Source: Bradyrhizobiaceae bacterium Ga0074131 (lineage in GTDB: Bacteria > Pseudomonadota > Alphaproteobacteria > Rhizobiales > Xanthobacteraceae). Taken from it: 64,000 nt of DNA. The notes under the pieces were generated by a model, which saw only the letters and a program-made list of their open reading frames with translations, was not told the origin of the DNA and did not search any database. Positions 39,892 through 48,197 of this stretch are shown here, piece by piece (position 1 is the stretch's first letter; each line of letters starts with the position of its first letter). Made by a program: the position numbers and the translations under genes. The stretch is from assembly GCA_001464035.1 (NCBI GenBank), contig LNEC01000010.1:62001-126000 (forward strand). The letters run 5' to 3'.

Positions 39892-40893
39892 GTGACAAAT
39901 TCCGTCCTCATCGGGCTCGCCGTCCTGGTTGCCATTCTGACGGTCGTGGCCTGCTTCGGCTGGCTGCCGTCGCTGCGAATCGTGCCGGACGATACCAAGT
40001 TCGATTTTACCCGTTTCCGCCGCATCAGTTTTCCGATTTCGGCGCTGCTCTCGATTGTCGCGATCGTCCTGTTCTTTACCCATGGACTGAATTTCGGCAT
40101 CGACTTCAAGGGCGGTACGCTGCTCGAAGTGCAGGCCAAAACCGGCGCCGCCGACATTCCCGCGATGCGGGCGACGCTGAACGGGCTGGGCTTGGGGGAC
40201 GTGCAGTTGCAGCAGTTCGGCGGGCCCGCCGACGTGCTGATCAGGGTGGCCGAACAGCCCGGCGGCGATGCGGCGCAGCAGGCGGCGGTGCAGAAGGTTC
40301 GCGGCGCGCTGGGCGATGCCGTCGAATACCGCCGCGTCGAAGTGGTCGGGCCGCGCGTCTCCAGCGAACTGCTGGCCTATGGCATGCTGGGGTTGATACT
40401 CGCGATCTTCGGTATCCTGATCTATCTCTGGTTCCGGTTCGAATGGCAGTTCGCGCTCGGCGCTATGATCTCCAACGTCCATGACATCGTTCTCACCATC
40501 GGCTTCATGTCGATCACACAGGTCGATTTCGATCTGACCAGTATAGCGGCGCTCTTGACCATTCTCGGCTATTCGTTGAACGACACCGTCGTGATATACG
40601 ATCGGATCAGGGAAATGCTGCGGCGTTACAAGAAGATGCCGATGCCGGAATTGCTCAACGAGTCCATCAACTCGACGCTGTCGCGCTCGATCATCACCCA
40701 CGTCACGGTGACGCTGGCCCTGCTGGCGCTGTTCATATTCGGCGGTCATGCCATCCACAGTTTCACCGCCGTGATGATGTTCGGTGTGGTGCTGGTCGGC
40801 ACCTACACCTCGATCTTCATCGCCGCGCCGATCCTGATCTATCTCGGCGTCGGCATTAACCGAGATGCGCCGGAAAAGCCGTCGAGGAAGTGA
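39892..40893 (+). CDS. secF: Protein translocase subunit SecF
   Basis: A 333-residue partner of SecD. A GTG at 39892 (MTNSVLIGL) is the likely start, 14 bases after secD; the frame remains open upstream but overlaps secD. FGIDFKGGTLLEVQ is the D1-type motif and LGYSLNDTVVIYDRIREML the TM4 motif with Asp. It has six membrane segments. Confidence 0.95.
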   Translation: MTNSVLIGLAVLVAILTVVACFGWLPSLRIVPDDTKFDFTRFRRISFPISALLSIVAIVLFFTHGLNFGIDFKGGTLLEVQAKTGAADIPAMRATLNGLGLGDVQLQQFGGPADVLIRVAEQPGGDAAQQAAVQKVRGALGDAVEYRRVEVVGPRVSSELLAYGMLGLILAIFGILIYLWFRFEWQFALGAMISNVHDIVLTIGFMSITQVDFDLTSIAALLTILGYSLNDTVVIYDRIREMLRRYKKMPMPELLNESINSTLSRSIITHVTVTLALLALFIFGGHAIHSFTAVMMFGVVLVGTYTSIFIAAPILIYLGVGINRDAPEKPSRK

Positions 40894-40895
40894 CG

Positions 40896-41279
40896 ATGTC
40901 GGGCCCGTCGGACGCTCCGCATCTTCCGAGATCGGCGCCAATCGAGGCTTATGGCAGGGGCGGCTTCGCCTTCGCCGAGATGTCGCATCGCGGTTCGCTG
41001 CTGTGTCTGCCGGAGGCGATCTGGGCCTGGCCGGTTACCCGGCCGGAAGATATCGACGAGGCCTCGCTGCAGCGGGTGTTCGCCGCGGCGGAAAGCATCG
41101 ACACGCTGATCATCGGAACCGGCACCGAGGTCTGGCTGCCGTCACCCGGCCTGCGCGCGGCATTGCGGGCCGTGAAAGTGGTGCTGGATCCGATGCAAAC
41201 CGGTCCTGCGATCCGCACCTACAATATCATGATCGGCGAGCGCCGACGCGTCGCGGCGGCGTTGATTGCGGTGCCATGA
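40896..41279 (+). CDS. Mth938-like domain protein (DUF498)
   Basis: A 127-residue protein. The ATG at 40896 follows GAGGAAG, just after the secF stop. FAFAEMSHRGSLLCLPEAIWAW and IDTLIIGTGTEVWLPSP are typical of the Mth938/NDUFAF3-like fold. The mitochondrial relative NDUFAF3 helps assemble complex I; the bacterial role is unknown. Its position after secDF and before the NDUFAF6-like gene is notable. Confidence 0.85.
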   Translation: MSGPSDAPHLPRSAPIEAYGRGGFAFAEMSHRGSLLCLPEAIWAWPVTRPEDIDEASLQRVFAAAESIDTLIIGTGTEVWLPSPGLRAALRAVKVVLDPMQTGPAIRTYNIMIGERRRVAAALIAVP

Positions 41280-42136
41280 GCTGCGTGGAAGGCAACCGGG
41301 ATTCCGCTGCCTTCTGCGCGGAACTGGTGCGCAGACACGACTTCGCCCGCTACGCTGCCACGCTGTTCATGCCGTCGGACCAGCGCCGCGCGCTGCTGGC
41401 GATCTACGCTTTCAATGTCGAGATTTCCCGGGTGCGCGAGCAGGTGAGCCAACCGCTGCCCGGCGAAGTCCGCATGCAATGGTGGACCGACATGCTGGCG
41501 GGCGCCGGCCATGGCGGCGTCGAGGGCAATCCGGTGGCGGCGGAACTGTTGCTGGCGATCCGCGGGTGCCAGCTTCCGGTCGAGCGGCTGTCGCGGCTGA
41601 TCGACGAGCACCAGTTCGATCTCTACAACGATCCGATGCCGACCATGGCGGCGCTGGAGGGTTACATCACCGATACCGCGTGCGCCCTGTTTTCGCTCGG
41701 CGCCGGAATCTGTGGCCGTCAATCCGATGAGATCGAGCACCTCGTGCGCCATGCCGGTCTCGCGCAAGGCATTGCCCAGGTGGTCGCGGCGCTGCCATTT
41801 GATGCCGCGCGGCGTCAATTGTTCGTGCCGCTGCAGCTGCTGGAACGCCATGGCAGCGGGATGGAAGAGGTGTTCGCCGGCAAGGAAACGCCGAAAGTGC
41901 GCGCGGCGCTGGATCAGCTGACCGCAGAGGCGTGCGGACATTTGAAGACGGCGTTTAAGTTGCTGGCCGGCGTGCCGCCGGAAGCAAGGCCGGTATTCCT
42001 GCCGCTGGCGCTGGTTCGCCGGGATCTGCAGCGGATGTCGCGCGCGGACAACGATCCGTTCGTACCCCATGTCACGTCTCGCTTGCGGATCTTGTGGACG
42101 TTGTGGCGGGCATCGCGGTCGGTGGATTTTTCCTAG
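41276..42136 (+). CDS. Phytoene/squalene synthase-like protein (NDUFAF6-type)
   Basis: A 286-residue protein starting in the ATGA overlap with the Mth938 gene. LVRRHDFARYAATLFMP and LLAIYAFNVEISRVREQV replace the usual prenyl synthase start; aspartate-rich motifs are weak (MQWWTDML, DEHQFDLYNDPMPT). This fits the NDUFAF6-like branch rather than a true carotenoid enzyme. The pairing with an NDUFAF3-like gene suggests a role linked to respiratory complex I assembly; this is inference from the eukaryotic homologues. Confidence 0.8.
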   Translation: MSCVEGNRDSAAFCAELVRRHDFARYAATLFMPSDQRRALLAIYAFNVEISRVREQVSQPLPGEVRMQWWTDMLAGAGHGGVEGNPVAAELLLAIRGCQLPVERLSRLIDEHQFDLYNDPMPTMAALEGYITDTACALFSLGAGICGRQSDEIEHLVRHAGLAQGIAQVVAALPFDAARRQLFVPLQLLERHGSGMEEVFAGKETPKVRAALDQLTAEACGHLKTAFKLLAGVPPEARPVFLPLALVRRDLQRMSRADNDPFVPHVTSRLRILWTLWRASRSVDFS

Positions 42137-42207
42137 GAAGAAGTAGGCGCTCGAAGTTGCGTTACCCCCGGTCGTAAGGCCGGCCCCGGCGTCTCCGGGA
42201 TGATGGA

Positions 42208-43344
42208 TCATCGGCGTTCGCGCGTGATGATCTCCTTTGATTGTGGCGACGTCTGCGCCAAATCGCTCGTCTCGAAATTGAACCGGTCGCGCAAATTCTT
42301 CCGGGACTCCAGAATGCTCTTTACGAAGGCGCGGTCGGCATCACTCGTCATCATCGGCTCTATCAGATCGAGCTGGTTCATCGCCACCAGTTGCAAGATC
42401 TCGGTGCGAGGCTTTCCGGCGGCGTCGCGCGGCAGCGCCTGCACGACCTGGATATGCTCCGGCGGTTTTGGACCCCTCGCCGCGGTGAGGTCGTTGCGCA
42501 ATTGCGCCTCGAGCGCGGGTTGATCGGCTTCGACAAACGCATAAAGCCCGACGCCGGTGCGACGGTCGGCGAAGGCGACGATGGCGATGTCCCGAACATC
42601 TGGATTTTTCCGGATCAGGTCGAGCAGAATCGGGGCGTCGTTGACCAGGCGCCGGCCGCCGCCTTCGCGGTCGGTAAAGTCGAACAGTCCGCGGGTGATG
42701 GCGCGGTAGACCTTCTTGCCGGTCATCAGCCAGAGGCTGGCGACCGCCGATTTGCGCGCGAGGATCTTGCGCTCTGTCGCCGTCAACGCGTCCGGCGCAT
42801 AGCTTCGCTTGTGCTTCAGCAGATGCCGCAGATCCTCGTAGGCTGCGATCCGGAACAACTTGCTGCGTGACTTGAAGCAGGCTGCGAGCTGAAAATCCGT
42901 GACATAGGCGCGACCATCGATGCCACGCAGCCAGTTTTGTTCCTTGGCGAGATCATTGTGGCAGATGCCGGCGCGATGCATTTTGCGCAATGCCAGCTTG
43001 GCGGAACGAAAATAGGCGGCGTCGCCATGCGGCTTTGCCATTTGCAGGGCTACGCCATTGATAAAACCGCGCACCAGCGCCTGCCGGCCCGCCCACAGCA
43101 GCTCCGGCCCGACGTGCAGGTCGCGCGCCAGCGCCAGCGCTCGGGCCTCGCGCCCGAACAAATGCCGTGCCGGGAGCCAGGACCACCACGGTACCTGATC
43201 GAGACGGCGCAGCACGGCATCAACCTCGCCGGCATCGCTCCGAAAGCGACCGCGCTCCACCGTCGAAAACACGTCGCGCTTCAAGAGCACGCCTTCGGTC
43301 CATCGCGCCGACAGCACGGCGGCGTCGTCTTTGGGGAGACTCAT
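42208..43344 (-). CDS. Kinase-like protein fused to an AMP-binding enzyme C-terminal domain
   Basis: A 378-residue protein, starting 7 bases after trmFO. Residues about 20-230 look like a RIO/lipopolysaccharide-kinase-type fold: catalytic ICHNDLAKEQNWL (Asp131, Asn137) and metal-binding Asp150 in TDFQ. Residues about 245-325 match the C-terminal domain of acyl-CoA synthetases: VRDIAIVAFADRRTGVGLYAF, then LPRDAAGKPRTEIL with Lys311 at the position of the adenylation lysine. The N-terminal adenylation domain is missing. The function is unknown; a link of phosphorylation to acyl or lipid substrates is speculation. Confidence 0.75.
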   Translation of the reverse strand: MSLPKDDAAVLSARWTEGVLLKRDVFSTVERGRFRSDAGEVDAVLRRLDQVPWWSWLPARHLFGREARALALARDLHVGPELLWAGRQALVRGFINGVALQMAKPHGDAAYFRSAKLALRKMHRAGICHNDLAKEQNWLRGIDGRAYVTDFQLAACFKSRSKLFRIAAYEDLRHLLKHKRSYAPDALTATERKILARKSAVASLWLMTGKKVYRAITRGLFDFTDREGGGRRLVNDAPILLDLIRKNPDVRDIAIVAFADRRTGVGLYAFVEADQPALEAQLRNDLTAARGPKPPEHIQVVQALPRDAAGKPRTEILQLVAMNQLDLIEPMMTSDADRAFVKSILESRKNLRDRFNFETSDLAQTSPQSKEIITRERR

Positions 43345-43351
43345 GGAATGC

Positions 43352-44788
43352 TCACGCCGCCGCCGCCGCAACGCGCAAGTGATCGGCAATCCAGCGATCT
43401 AGATCCGACAGCGCTCTGGCGCTCATCGCCTGTTTCTTCGCAACGGTCTTTTCATTGCCGCGCAGCCGCGTGCCGTCGGGCTTCCTGGTGGGCGGGCTGG
43501 CCAGCGGCGGAAACAATCCGAAATTGACGTTCATCGGCTGGAACGAGCGCGGGCCGGCATCGATGGTTTCGATATGGCCGCCGGTGATATGGCCGAGCAG
43601 CGATCCCAGTGCCGTGGTCGAAGGCGGCGGCGTAAGCGAAGCCGAGCGGACGTCCGCGGCGGCATAGAGGCCGGCCATCAATCCGATGCTGGCGGATTCC
43701 ACATAGCCTTCGCAGCCGGTCATTTGGCCGGCGAAGCGCAGCCGCGGCTGCGCGCGCAACCGCAGCTGCGTGTCCAGAAGCTTCGGCGAATTCAGGAAGG
43801 TGTTGCGGTGCAGTCCGCCGAGCCTGGCGAATTCGGCGTTCTCGAGCCCGGGAATGGTGCGGAACACGCGCTGCTGGACGCCGTGCTTCAGCTTGGTCTG
43901 GAAGCCGACCAGATTGTAGAGTGTGCCGAGCTTGTTGTCCTGGCGCAACTGCACAATGGCATAGGGCTTCACGGTCGGATCGTGCGGATTGGTGAGCCCG
44001 ACCGGCTTCATCGGTCCGTGGCGCAGGGTTTCGCGGCCGCGCTCGGCCATCACCTCGATCGGCAGGCAGCCGTCGAAGTAGGGGGTGTTGGTTTCCCACT
44101 CCTTGAAGTCGGTCTTTTCGCCTGCGATCAGCGCATCAACGAACGCGTCGTACTGCTCCTTGTTGATGGGGCAGTTGATGTAGTCGGCGCCGGTGCCGCC
44201 GGGTCCTACCTTGTCGTAGCGCGACTGAAACCAGGCCGCTGACATGTCGATGGAATCCCTGTGCACGATCGGGGCGATGGCGTCGAAGAACGCCAACGCG
44301 TCCTCACCCGAGAGTTCGCGGATGGCTTCGGCGAGCGGGGCGGAGGTAAGGGGTCCCGTCGCCACGATGACATTGCCCCAATCCGCCGGCGGCAGGCCGG
44401 CGACCTCGGTGCGGTCGATGTCGATCAGGGGGTGATCGGTGAGGGCTTTGGTGACGGCAGCCGAAAATCCATCACGGTCTACTGCTAGGGCGCCGCCGGC
44501 CGGTACCTGATTGGCGTCGGCAGCCCGCATGATCAGCGAGCCCAGCCGGCGCATTTCGGCATGCAGCAGCCCGACGGCATTGTTGGCGGCGTCGTCGGAC
44601 CGAAACGAATTGGAGCAGACCAGCTCGGCGAGGCCGTCGGTGCGGTGCGCCTCGGTCATCCTGATCGGGCGCATCTCGTGCAGGACCACGGCAACGCCGG
44701 CACTGGCGACCTGCCAAGCCGCTTCCGAACCGGCCAGTCCGGCGCCGACGACATGGACGGTTTCAGAGGAAGATTTGCTGGCGTTCAT
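43352..44788 (-). CDS. trmFO: Methylenetetrahydrofolate-tRNA-(uracil-5-)-methyltransferase
   Basis: A 478-residue FAD enzyme. [18 protein letters not shown] is the dinucleotide-binding motif; [28 protein letters not shown] and [16 protein letters not shown] are TrmFO-specific. It makes m5U54 in tRNA using methylene-THF. The start at 44788 (MNASKSSS) is preferred; codons upstream are in frame. The kinase-like gene follows in the same direction. Confidence 0.95.
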   Translation of the reverse strand: MNASKSSSETVHVVGAGLAGSEAAWQVASAGVAVVLHEMRPIRMTEAHRTDGLAELVCSNSFRSDDAANNAVGLLHAEMRRLGSLIMRAADANQVPAGGALAVDRDGFSAAVTKALTDHPLIDIDRTEVAGLPPADWGNVIVATGPLTSAPLAEAIRELSGEDALAFFDAIAPIVHRDSIDMSAAWFQSRYDKVGPGGTGADYINCPINKEQYDAFVDALIAGEKTDFKEWETNTPYFDGCLPIEVMAERGRETLRHGPMKPVGLTNPHDPTVKPYAIVQLRQDNKLGTLYNLVGFQTKLKHGVQQRVFRTIPGLENAEFARLGGLHRNTFLNSPKLLDTQLRLRAQPRLRFAGQMTGCEGYVESASIGLMAGLYAAADVRSASLTPPPSTTALGSLLGHITGGHIETIDAGPRSFQPMNVNFGLFPPLASPPTRKPDGTRLRGNEKTVAKKQAMSARALSDLDRWIADHLRVAAAAA

Positions 44789-44839
44789 GGCCGAAAGAGG
44801 TAGCGCGTTTTCCGTCCCGGTGGAATGCACAGCAGATAC

Positions 44840-44869
44840 GATAACGCCCGCAGCGAGGCGGGCGTTATC
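44840..44869 (-). terminator. Hairpin terminator after the DUF1127 gene
   Basis: A perfect 12-bp stem (GATAACGCCCGC and GCGGGCGTTATC) with a 6-base loop sits 27 bases past the DUF1127 stop, before trmFO. The T tract is weak, so efficiency is uncertain. Confidence 0.55.
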
Positions 44870-44896
44870 CGGTTCGTCAGTCCGCTGGGACCCGAA

Positions 44897-45049
44897 TCAG
44901 CCCTTATAGGTACCGGCTGCAACGCGGGGAATGTCTGAACGATCAAGGCCGATATCGGTCAGTTCGCGATCGCTGAGCTGAGACAATTCGCTGACATTGC
45001 GATGATAGTCCCGGAACGCCTGGATCATGCGGATGAGCGAGAGCAACAT
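44897..45049 (-). CDS. Small DUF1127 protein
   Basis: A 50-residue protein starting MLLSLIRMIQAFRDYHRN and continuing ELSQLSDRELTDIGLDRSDIPR, the DUF1127 signature. A perfect AAGGAGA lies before the ATG at 45049. DUF1127 proteins are small, arginine-rich and often stress- or sRNA-linked; some bind RNA and affect phosphate metabolism and RNA turnover. It is followed by a terminator hairpin, so it is probably monocistronic. Confidence 0.88.
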   Translation of the reverse strand: MLLSLIRMIQAFRDYHRNVSELSQLSDRELTDIGLDRSDIPRVAAGTYKG

Positions 45050-45475
45050 GGGTAGTCTCCTTGAATATTCGATTCAGCTCTTGGAAGAAGCTGTATCGTT
45101 GAAATGAATATAGAAGATCACACCGCAGTGCGGAAGTTCCTATGTTGCGATGCAGCTAGACCCATAGTGCATGACTACGATAAGAATTGATTAATCTTTT
45201 TCAATGCGTGGAGCGGTACGTCCGCTGGCAAAAAGCGGGAATAGCCACGAAATCATCGCAAAAGTGGCATAACGCCTGATGGTTTCACCATGCGCCCGGA
45301 GGGCTTGAGGGCCCCTATATAGCTATCAGAGCGTGATCGTCGCTACCCGCACCTGCGTGATTCGCATGCATAACGCTTTAATTTATGAATATATAATCAT
45401 TATTTAGACGTGAATTACCCTGTCACACCCCCGGTGGTCAAATGACGACGGTTAGGCCCGGCGGGCCTGCGCGCA
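45050..45475. other. Intergenic region, AT-rich toward its right end
   Basis: The 426 bases include the leader and promoter region of the DUF1127 gene. About 45370-45415 is strikingly AT-rich for this genome (ATGAATATATAATCAT). No protein or RNA gene was identified; a 28-codon frame near 45105 has no ribosome site. Confidence 0.4.
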
Positions 45476-46402
45476 TTACCTGTCGTTCTTGCGCCGCCAC
45501 GGGAATAAGTTGGCCGGAAAATCCGCCGCCGGGCGTCGCTCACGCTGCGGGCGGGAAGGCTGCGGCTGCGGATTGAGCTCGGGCACGACGACCTCCCGAT
45601 AGAGATGCCAGGTGGCATGGCCGAGCAGCGGGATGACGATGGCGAGGCCCAGGAAGAACGGCAGCGACCCCGCAGCCAGCAGCACGGCGACAATCAATCC
45701 CCATGCCGCCATCGGCAGCGGGTTTCGAGCCACCACGCGGAGCGATGTCACCATGGCGTCGGCGGCGCCGGCATGGCGGTCAAGCATCAACGGGAACGAC
45801 ACCACGCTGACGCACAGCGCCACCACGGCGAACAGGAAGCCGGCGCTGCATCCAGCAGCGATCAGCCACCATCCTTGCGGCGTCGTCAGCACGCGCCTGG
45901 CGAAATCCGGAATGCCCGCCGCGGCTTCGTAACCGAACGCCGCGACATAGATCGCCTGCGCGGTAGCAACCCAGATCACGAACAGCGCCAGCAGCAGCGT
46001 CCCCAGCCCGAGCATCGCCCCGAACGAAGGCGAGCGCAGCACGTCGATCGCATCCCACGCTGAGGCCTGATCGCCACGCTCCCTGCGGCGGCTGAGTTCG
46101 TAAAGGCCGAGGGCTGCGAACGGACCCAGCAGGGCAAAGCCCGCCGCCAGCGGAAACAACAGCGGCAGCACCGAGTAGCCGAGCACGGTCCGCGCCAGCA
46201 CCAGTCCGAGCACCGGATAGATCACGCAGAGAATGATGGCATGGCTAGGCACCGCCTTGAAATCCTCCCAGCCAAGCCGCAGCGCCCTGTGCAGATCGGA
46301 GAGACCGATGGTTCGGATGACAGGTGCGCTATGTTGTGCCGGTTGACCGAGCGGCGTGGCATCACCGGAAGCATTTCCTGGGTATGGCGTGGCCATGGTC
46401 AT
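45476..46402 (-). CDS. DUF2189 integral membrane protein
   Basis: A 308-residue protein with about six hydrophobic segments. The starts at 46402 or 46396 follow AAGGGAGA. IGLSDLHRALRLGWEDFKAVPSHAI and the following membrane stretches are the DUF2189 signature. The function is unknown. It ends in a Pro/Arg-rich cytoplasmic tail. Confidence 0.85.
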   Translation of the reverse strand: MTMATPYPGNASGDATPLGQPAQHSAPVIRTIGLSDLHRALRLGWEDFKAVPSHAIILCVIYPVLGLVLARTVLGYSVLPLLFPLAAGFALLGPFAALGLYELSRRRERGDQASAWDAIDVLRSPSFGAMLGLGTLLLALFVIWVATAQAIYVAAFGYEAAAGIPDFARRVLTTPQGWWLIAAGCSAGFLFAVVALCVSVVSFPLMLDRHAGAADAMVTSLRVVARNPLPMAAWGLIVAVLLAAGSLPFFLGLAIVIPLLGHATWHLYREVVVPELNPQPQPSRPQRERRPAADFPANLFPWRRKNDR

Positions 46403-46649
46403 CGTCTCCCTTTGCGTGCGATCGAATTTCATACCGTTGCGGGCGCAAGCGAACCGTCGTCGAAGCGATCACGGTCGGGGCCAGACGCGAAGACAGGAAC
46501 CCGAAGCTGGCCGTGTCGCGAACTGAACCGCCAGCGTACTCCCAATCAGCAACGCCGTCGCTCACGCTTCGGTGAATGCTGCATTGGCAAGCCTCGGAAG
46601 GAGCGCTAAGGTCACGCCGGGCTGTACGAACGTCGATCTGGAGAAATAG

Positions 46650-47021
46650 ATGAGCATTTTTGGACGAATCATGGGAGCGATCTTCGGCACGAAGGCCGAT
46701 GCGGCTCCTGCCGGTGGCGGTACGGCTGCCGGATCAGGCGGATCTTCGGCCGCGCCCGCCGCAACCGTCGATGTAGCGCCGATCCTGGACGCGGCCGTCA
46801 AGGCCAAAGGCGAAAAGCTGGAATGGCGCACTTCGATCGTCGACTTGATGAAGGCGCTCGACATCGATTCCAGCTTCACCGCGCGAAAGGAGCTTGCGAA
46901 GGAGCTTGGTTACACCGGCGACAGCAATGATTCCGCCAGCATGAACATCTGGCTGCACAAGCAGGTGATGACGAAATTCGCCGCAAACGGCGGCAAGCTG
47001 CCGCCCGAGATCAAGCACTAG
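46650..47021 (+). CDS. DUF3597 family protein
   Basis: A 123-residue protein. MSIFGRIMGAIFG is followed by an Ala/Gly-rich linker and a C-terminal domain (IVDLMKALDIDSSFTARKELAKELGYTGD) with the DUF3597 pattern, possibly peptidoglycan-associated by annotation of relatives. The function is unknown. A strong intrinsic terminator follows. Confidence 0.85.
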   Translation: MSIFGRIMGAIFGTKADAAPAGGGTAAGSGGSSAAPAATVDVAPILDAAVKAKGEKLEWRTSIVDLMKALDIDSSFTARKELAKELGYTGDSNDSASMNIWLHKQVMTKFAANGGKLPPEIKH

Positions 47022-47054
47022 GGTCAGGCCAGCGGCGGATCGCCGGACGAAATC

Positions 47055-47083
47055 AAAAGGCCCGCCAGCTGCGGGCCTTTTTT
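47055..47083 (+). terminator. Intrinsic terminator after the DUF3597 gene
   Basis: AAAAGGCCCGC and GCGGGCCTTTT pair around a 5-base loop and are followed by a T-run. With A4 on the left it could also act for the convergent GNAT gene. Confidence 0.85.
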
Positions 47084-47132
47084 GCGAGCGACCGAACCAG
47101 TGATGGCTGCCGTGCGCGGCCATCCAGGCTCG

Positions 47133-47411
47133 TCAGCCCGCCAGATCGGCAAATTCCGGATGTTTGCGCAGGTAGTCCGCCACAAAACCGCAACCGGGAA
47201 TCACTTTCAATCCATCGGTGCGGATGAGCTGCAGCGCGCCATGCACCAGCTCGGACGCGATGCCACGGCCGCGCAGCGCGCGCGGCGTTTCGGTATGGGT
47301 GATGACGACGGCCGACGGCGTCAGGCGATAATTCGCGAACGCCAGCGTTCCCTCGACATCGAGTTCGAATCGGCTTTGCGCCTTGTTGTCGCGAACGGAT
47401 GCTGCCGTCAT
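47133..47411 (-). CDS. GCN5-related N-acetyltransferase (YjdJ/NATD1-like)
   Basis: A 92-residue single-domain acetyltransferase. The acetyl-CoA loop is in ALRGRGIASELVHGAL, and VIPGCGFVADYLRKHPEF ends the fold. Such short proteins act on unknown amines. It is convergent with the DUF3597 gene across the terminator. Confidence 0.85.
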   Translation of the reverse strand: MTAASVRDNKAQSRFELDVEGTLAFANYRLTPSAVVITHTETPRALRGRGIASELVHGALQLIRTDGLKVIPGCGFVADYLRKHPEFADLAG

Positions 47412-47678
47412 ACTTTCAATCTCCGAAAACGATAGGCCTGTCAGGTCATTTAAGCGCCTGCACCCGCCGTTGCAAACTCTCGACCGGGCACGGGCGCATG
47501 CGGCACGCGAAAATGCTCATTTCAGCCGCTTCGACCGTTTGCGGCAGGCCGGCCCGTCCGATGCAACGAACCCGCGTCCGGTGGTTGGTTGTCCTCGATC
47601 ACGTCAGATCGGGCTATAAGGGGACGGCGCGCGGGTCATTTTGCCGTCGATCGCAGCGCTGCTGGTCTGGAGAACGTC

Positions 47679-47807
47679 ATGACGAGCCAAAAGGGCCCCA
47701 ACATCAAGAAGAAGCAGAAATGCAAGAACTGCGAGGGCAAGGGCTTGCTGAAGAAGGGCGACAAGGTGGTGAAATGCCAACGCTGCGGCGGGACCGGGGT
47801 GCGCTAA
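47679..47807 (+). CDS. Small zinc-finger protein (DnaJ-type CxxCxGxG motifs)
   Basis: A 42-residue protein; GGAGA lies five bases before the ATG. CKNCEGKG and CQRCGGTG form a four-cysteine zinc site like half of the DnaJ zinc domain. The N-terminus is Lys-rich. No function is known. Confidence 0.7.
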   Translation: MTSQKGPNIKKKQKCKNCEGKGLLKKGDKVVKCQRCGGTGVR

Positions 47808-47831
47808 CTGGCCGCTACGGGACCACCGCCG

Positions 47832-48155
47832 TTATCGCCGCTTGCGAACGTGAATGTTGATGTCGAGATCGATCCGGCTGACGCAGGTCTGTTTCCTACA
47901 GTGCGATCCGCCCTCGTACCAGCTCCCGTCGCGGACCCGGGCATTTCCGACATTGGCAAGCCGCAGGCATCGCCATTGCGGCAGCGGGCCGCTGCTTTGG
48001 CCGCCGAACTGCCATGCCAGCACGACTTCCTCGCCATTCTTGTTGACACCGATGATGTGCGGACATAGCTCGCGAACCCGGCCGCTGTAGCTGCACACCA
48101 CCTGCCGCTCGGCGAGAATGGCGCTGCGGAACAGGGCATAGGTCGCACTGGGCAT
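47832..48155 (-). CDS. Hypothetical protein, possibly WYL-like
   Basis: A 107-residue protein. The pattern AILAERQVVCSYSGRVRELCPHIIGVNKNGE, then VLAWQFGGQSSG, PLPQWRCLRLANV, resembles the WYL ligand-binding fold, but no DNA-binding domain is attached. The C-terminal part is Cys/His-containing (SHCRKQTC). The function is unknown. It precedes nothing obvious on its strand. Confidence 0.6.
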   Translation of the reverse strand: MPSATYALFRSAILAERQVVCSYSGRVRELCPHIIGVNKNGEEVVLAWQFGGQSSGPLPQWRCLRLANVGNARVRDGSWYEGGSHCRKQTCVSRIDLDINIHVRKRR

Positions 48156-48197
48156 TTTGGCGCCGTCGCGGGCTTCATTCGACTCGTTTCATGGAGG

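Noticed and set aside
41276..42136. True phytoene or squalene synthase
   Set aside because: The two Asp-rich metal motifs are weak and the gene context is secDF plus a Mth938-like gene, with no carotenoid or hopanoid genes near.
45105..45191. A 28-codon frame in the DUF1127 upstream region
   Set aside because: No ribosome site and no conserved features.
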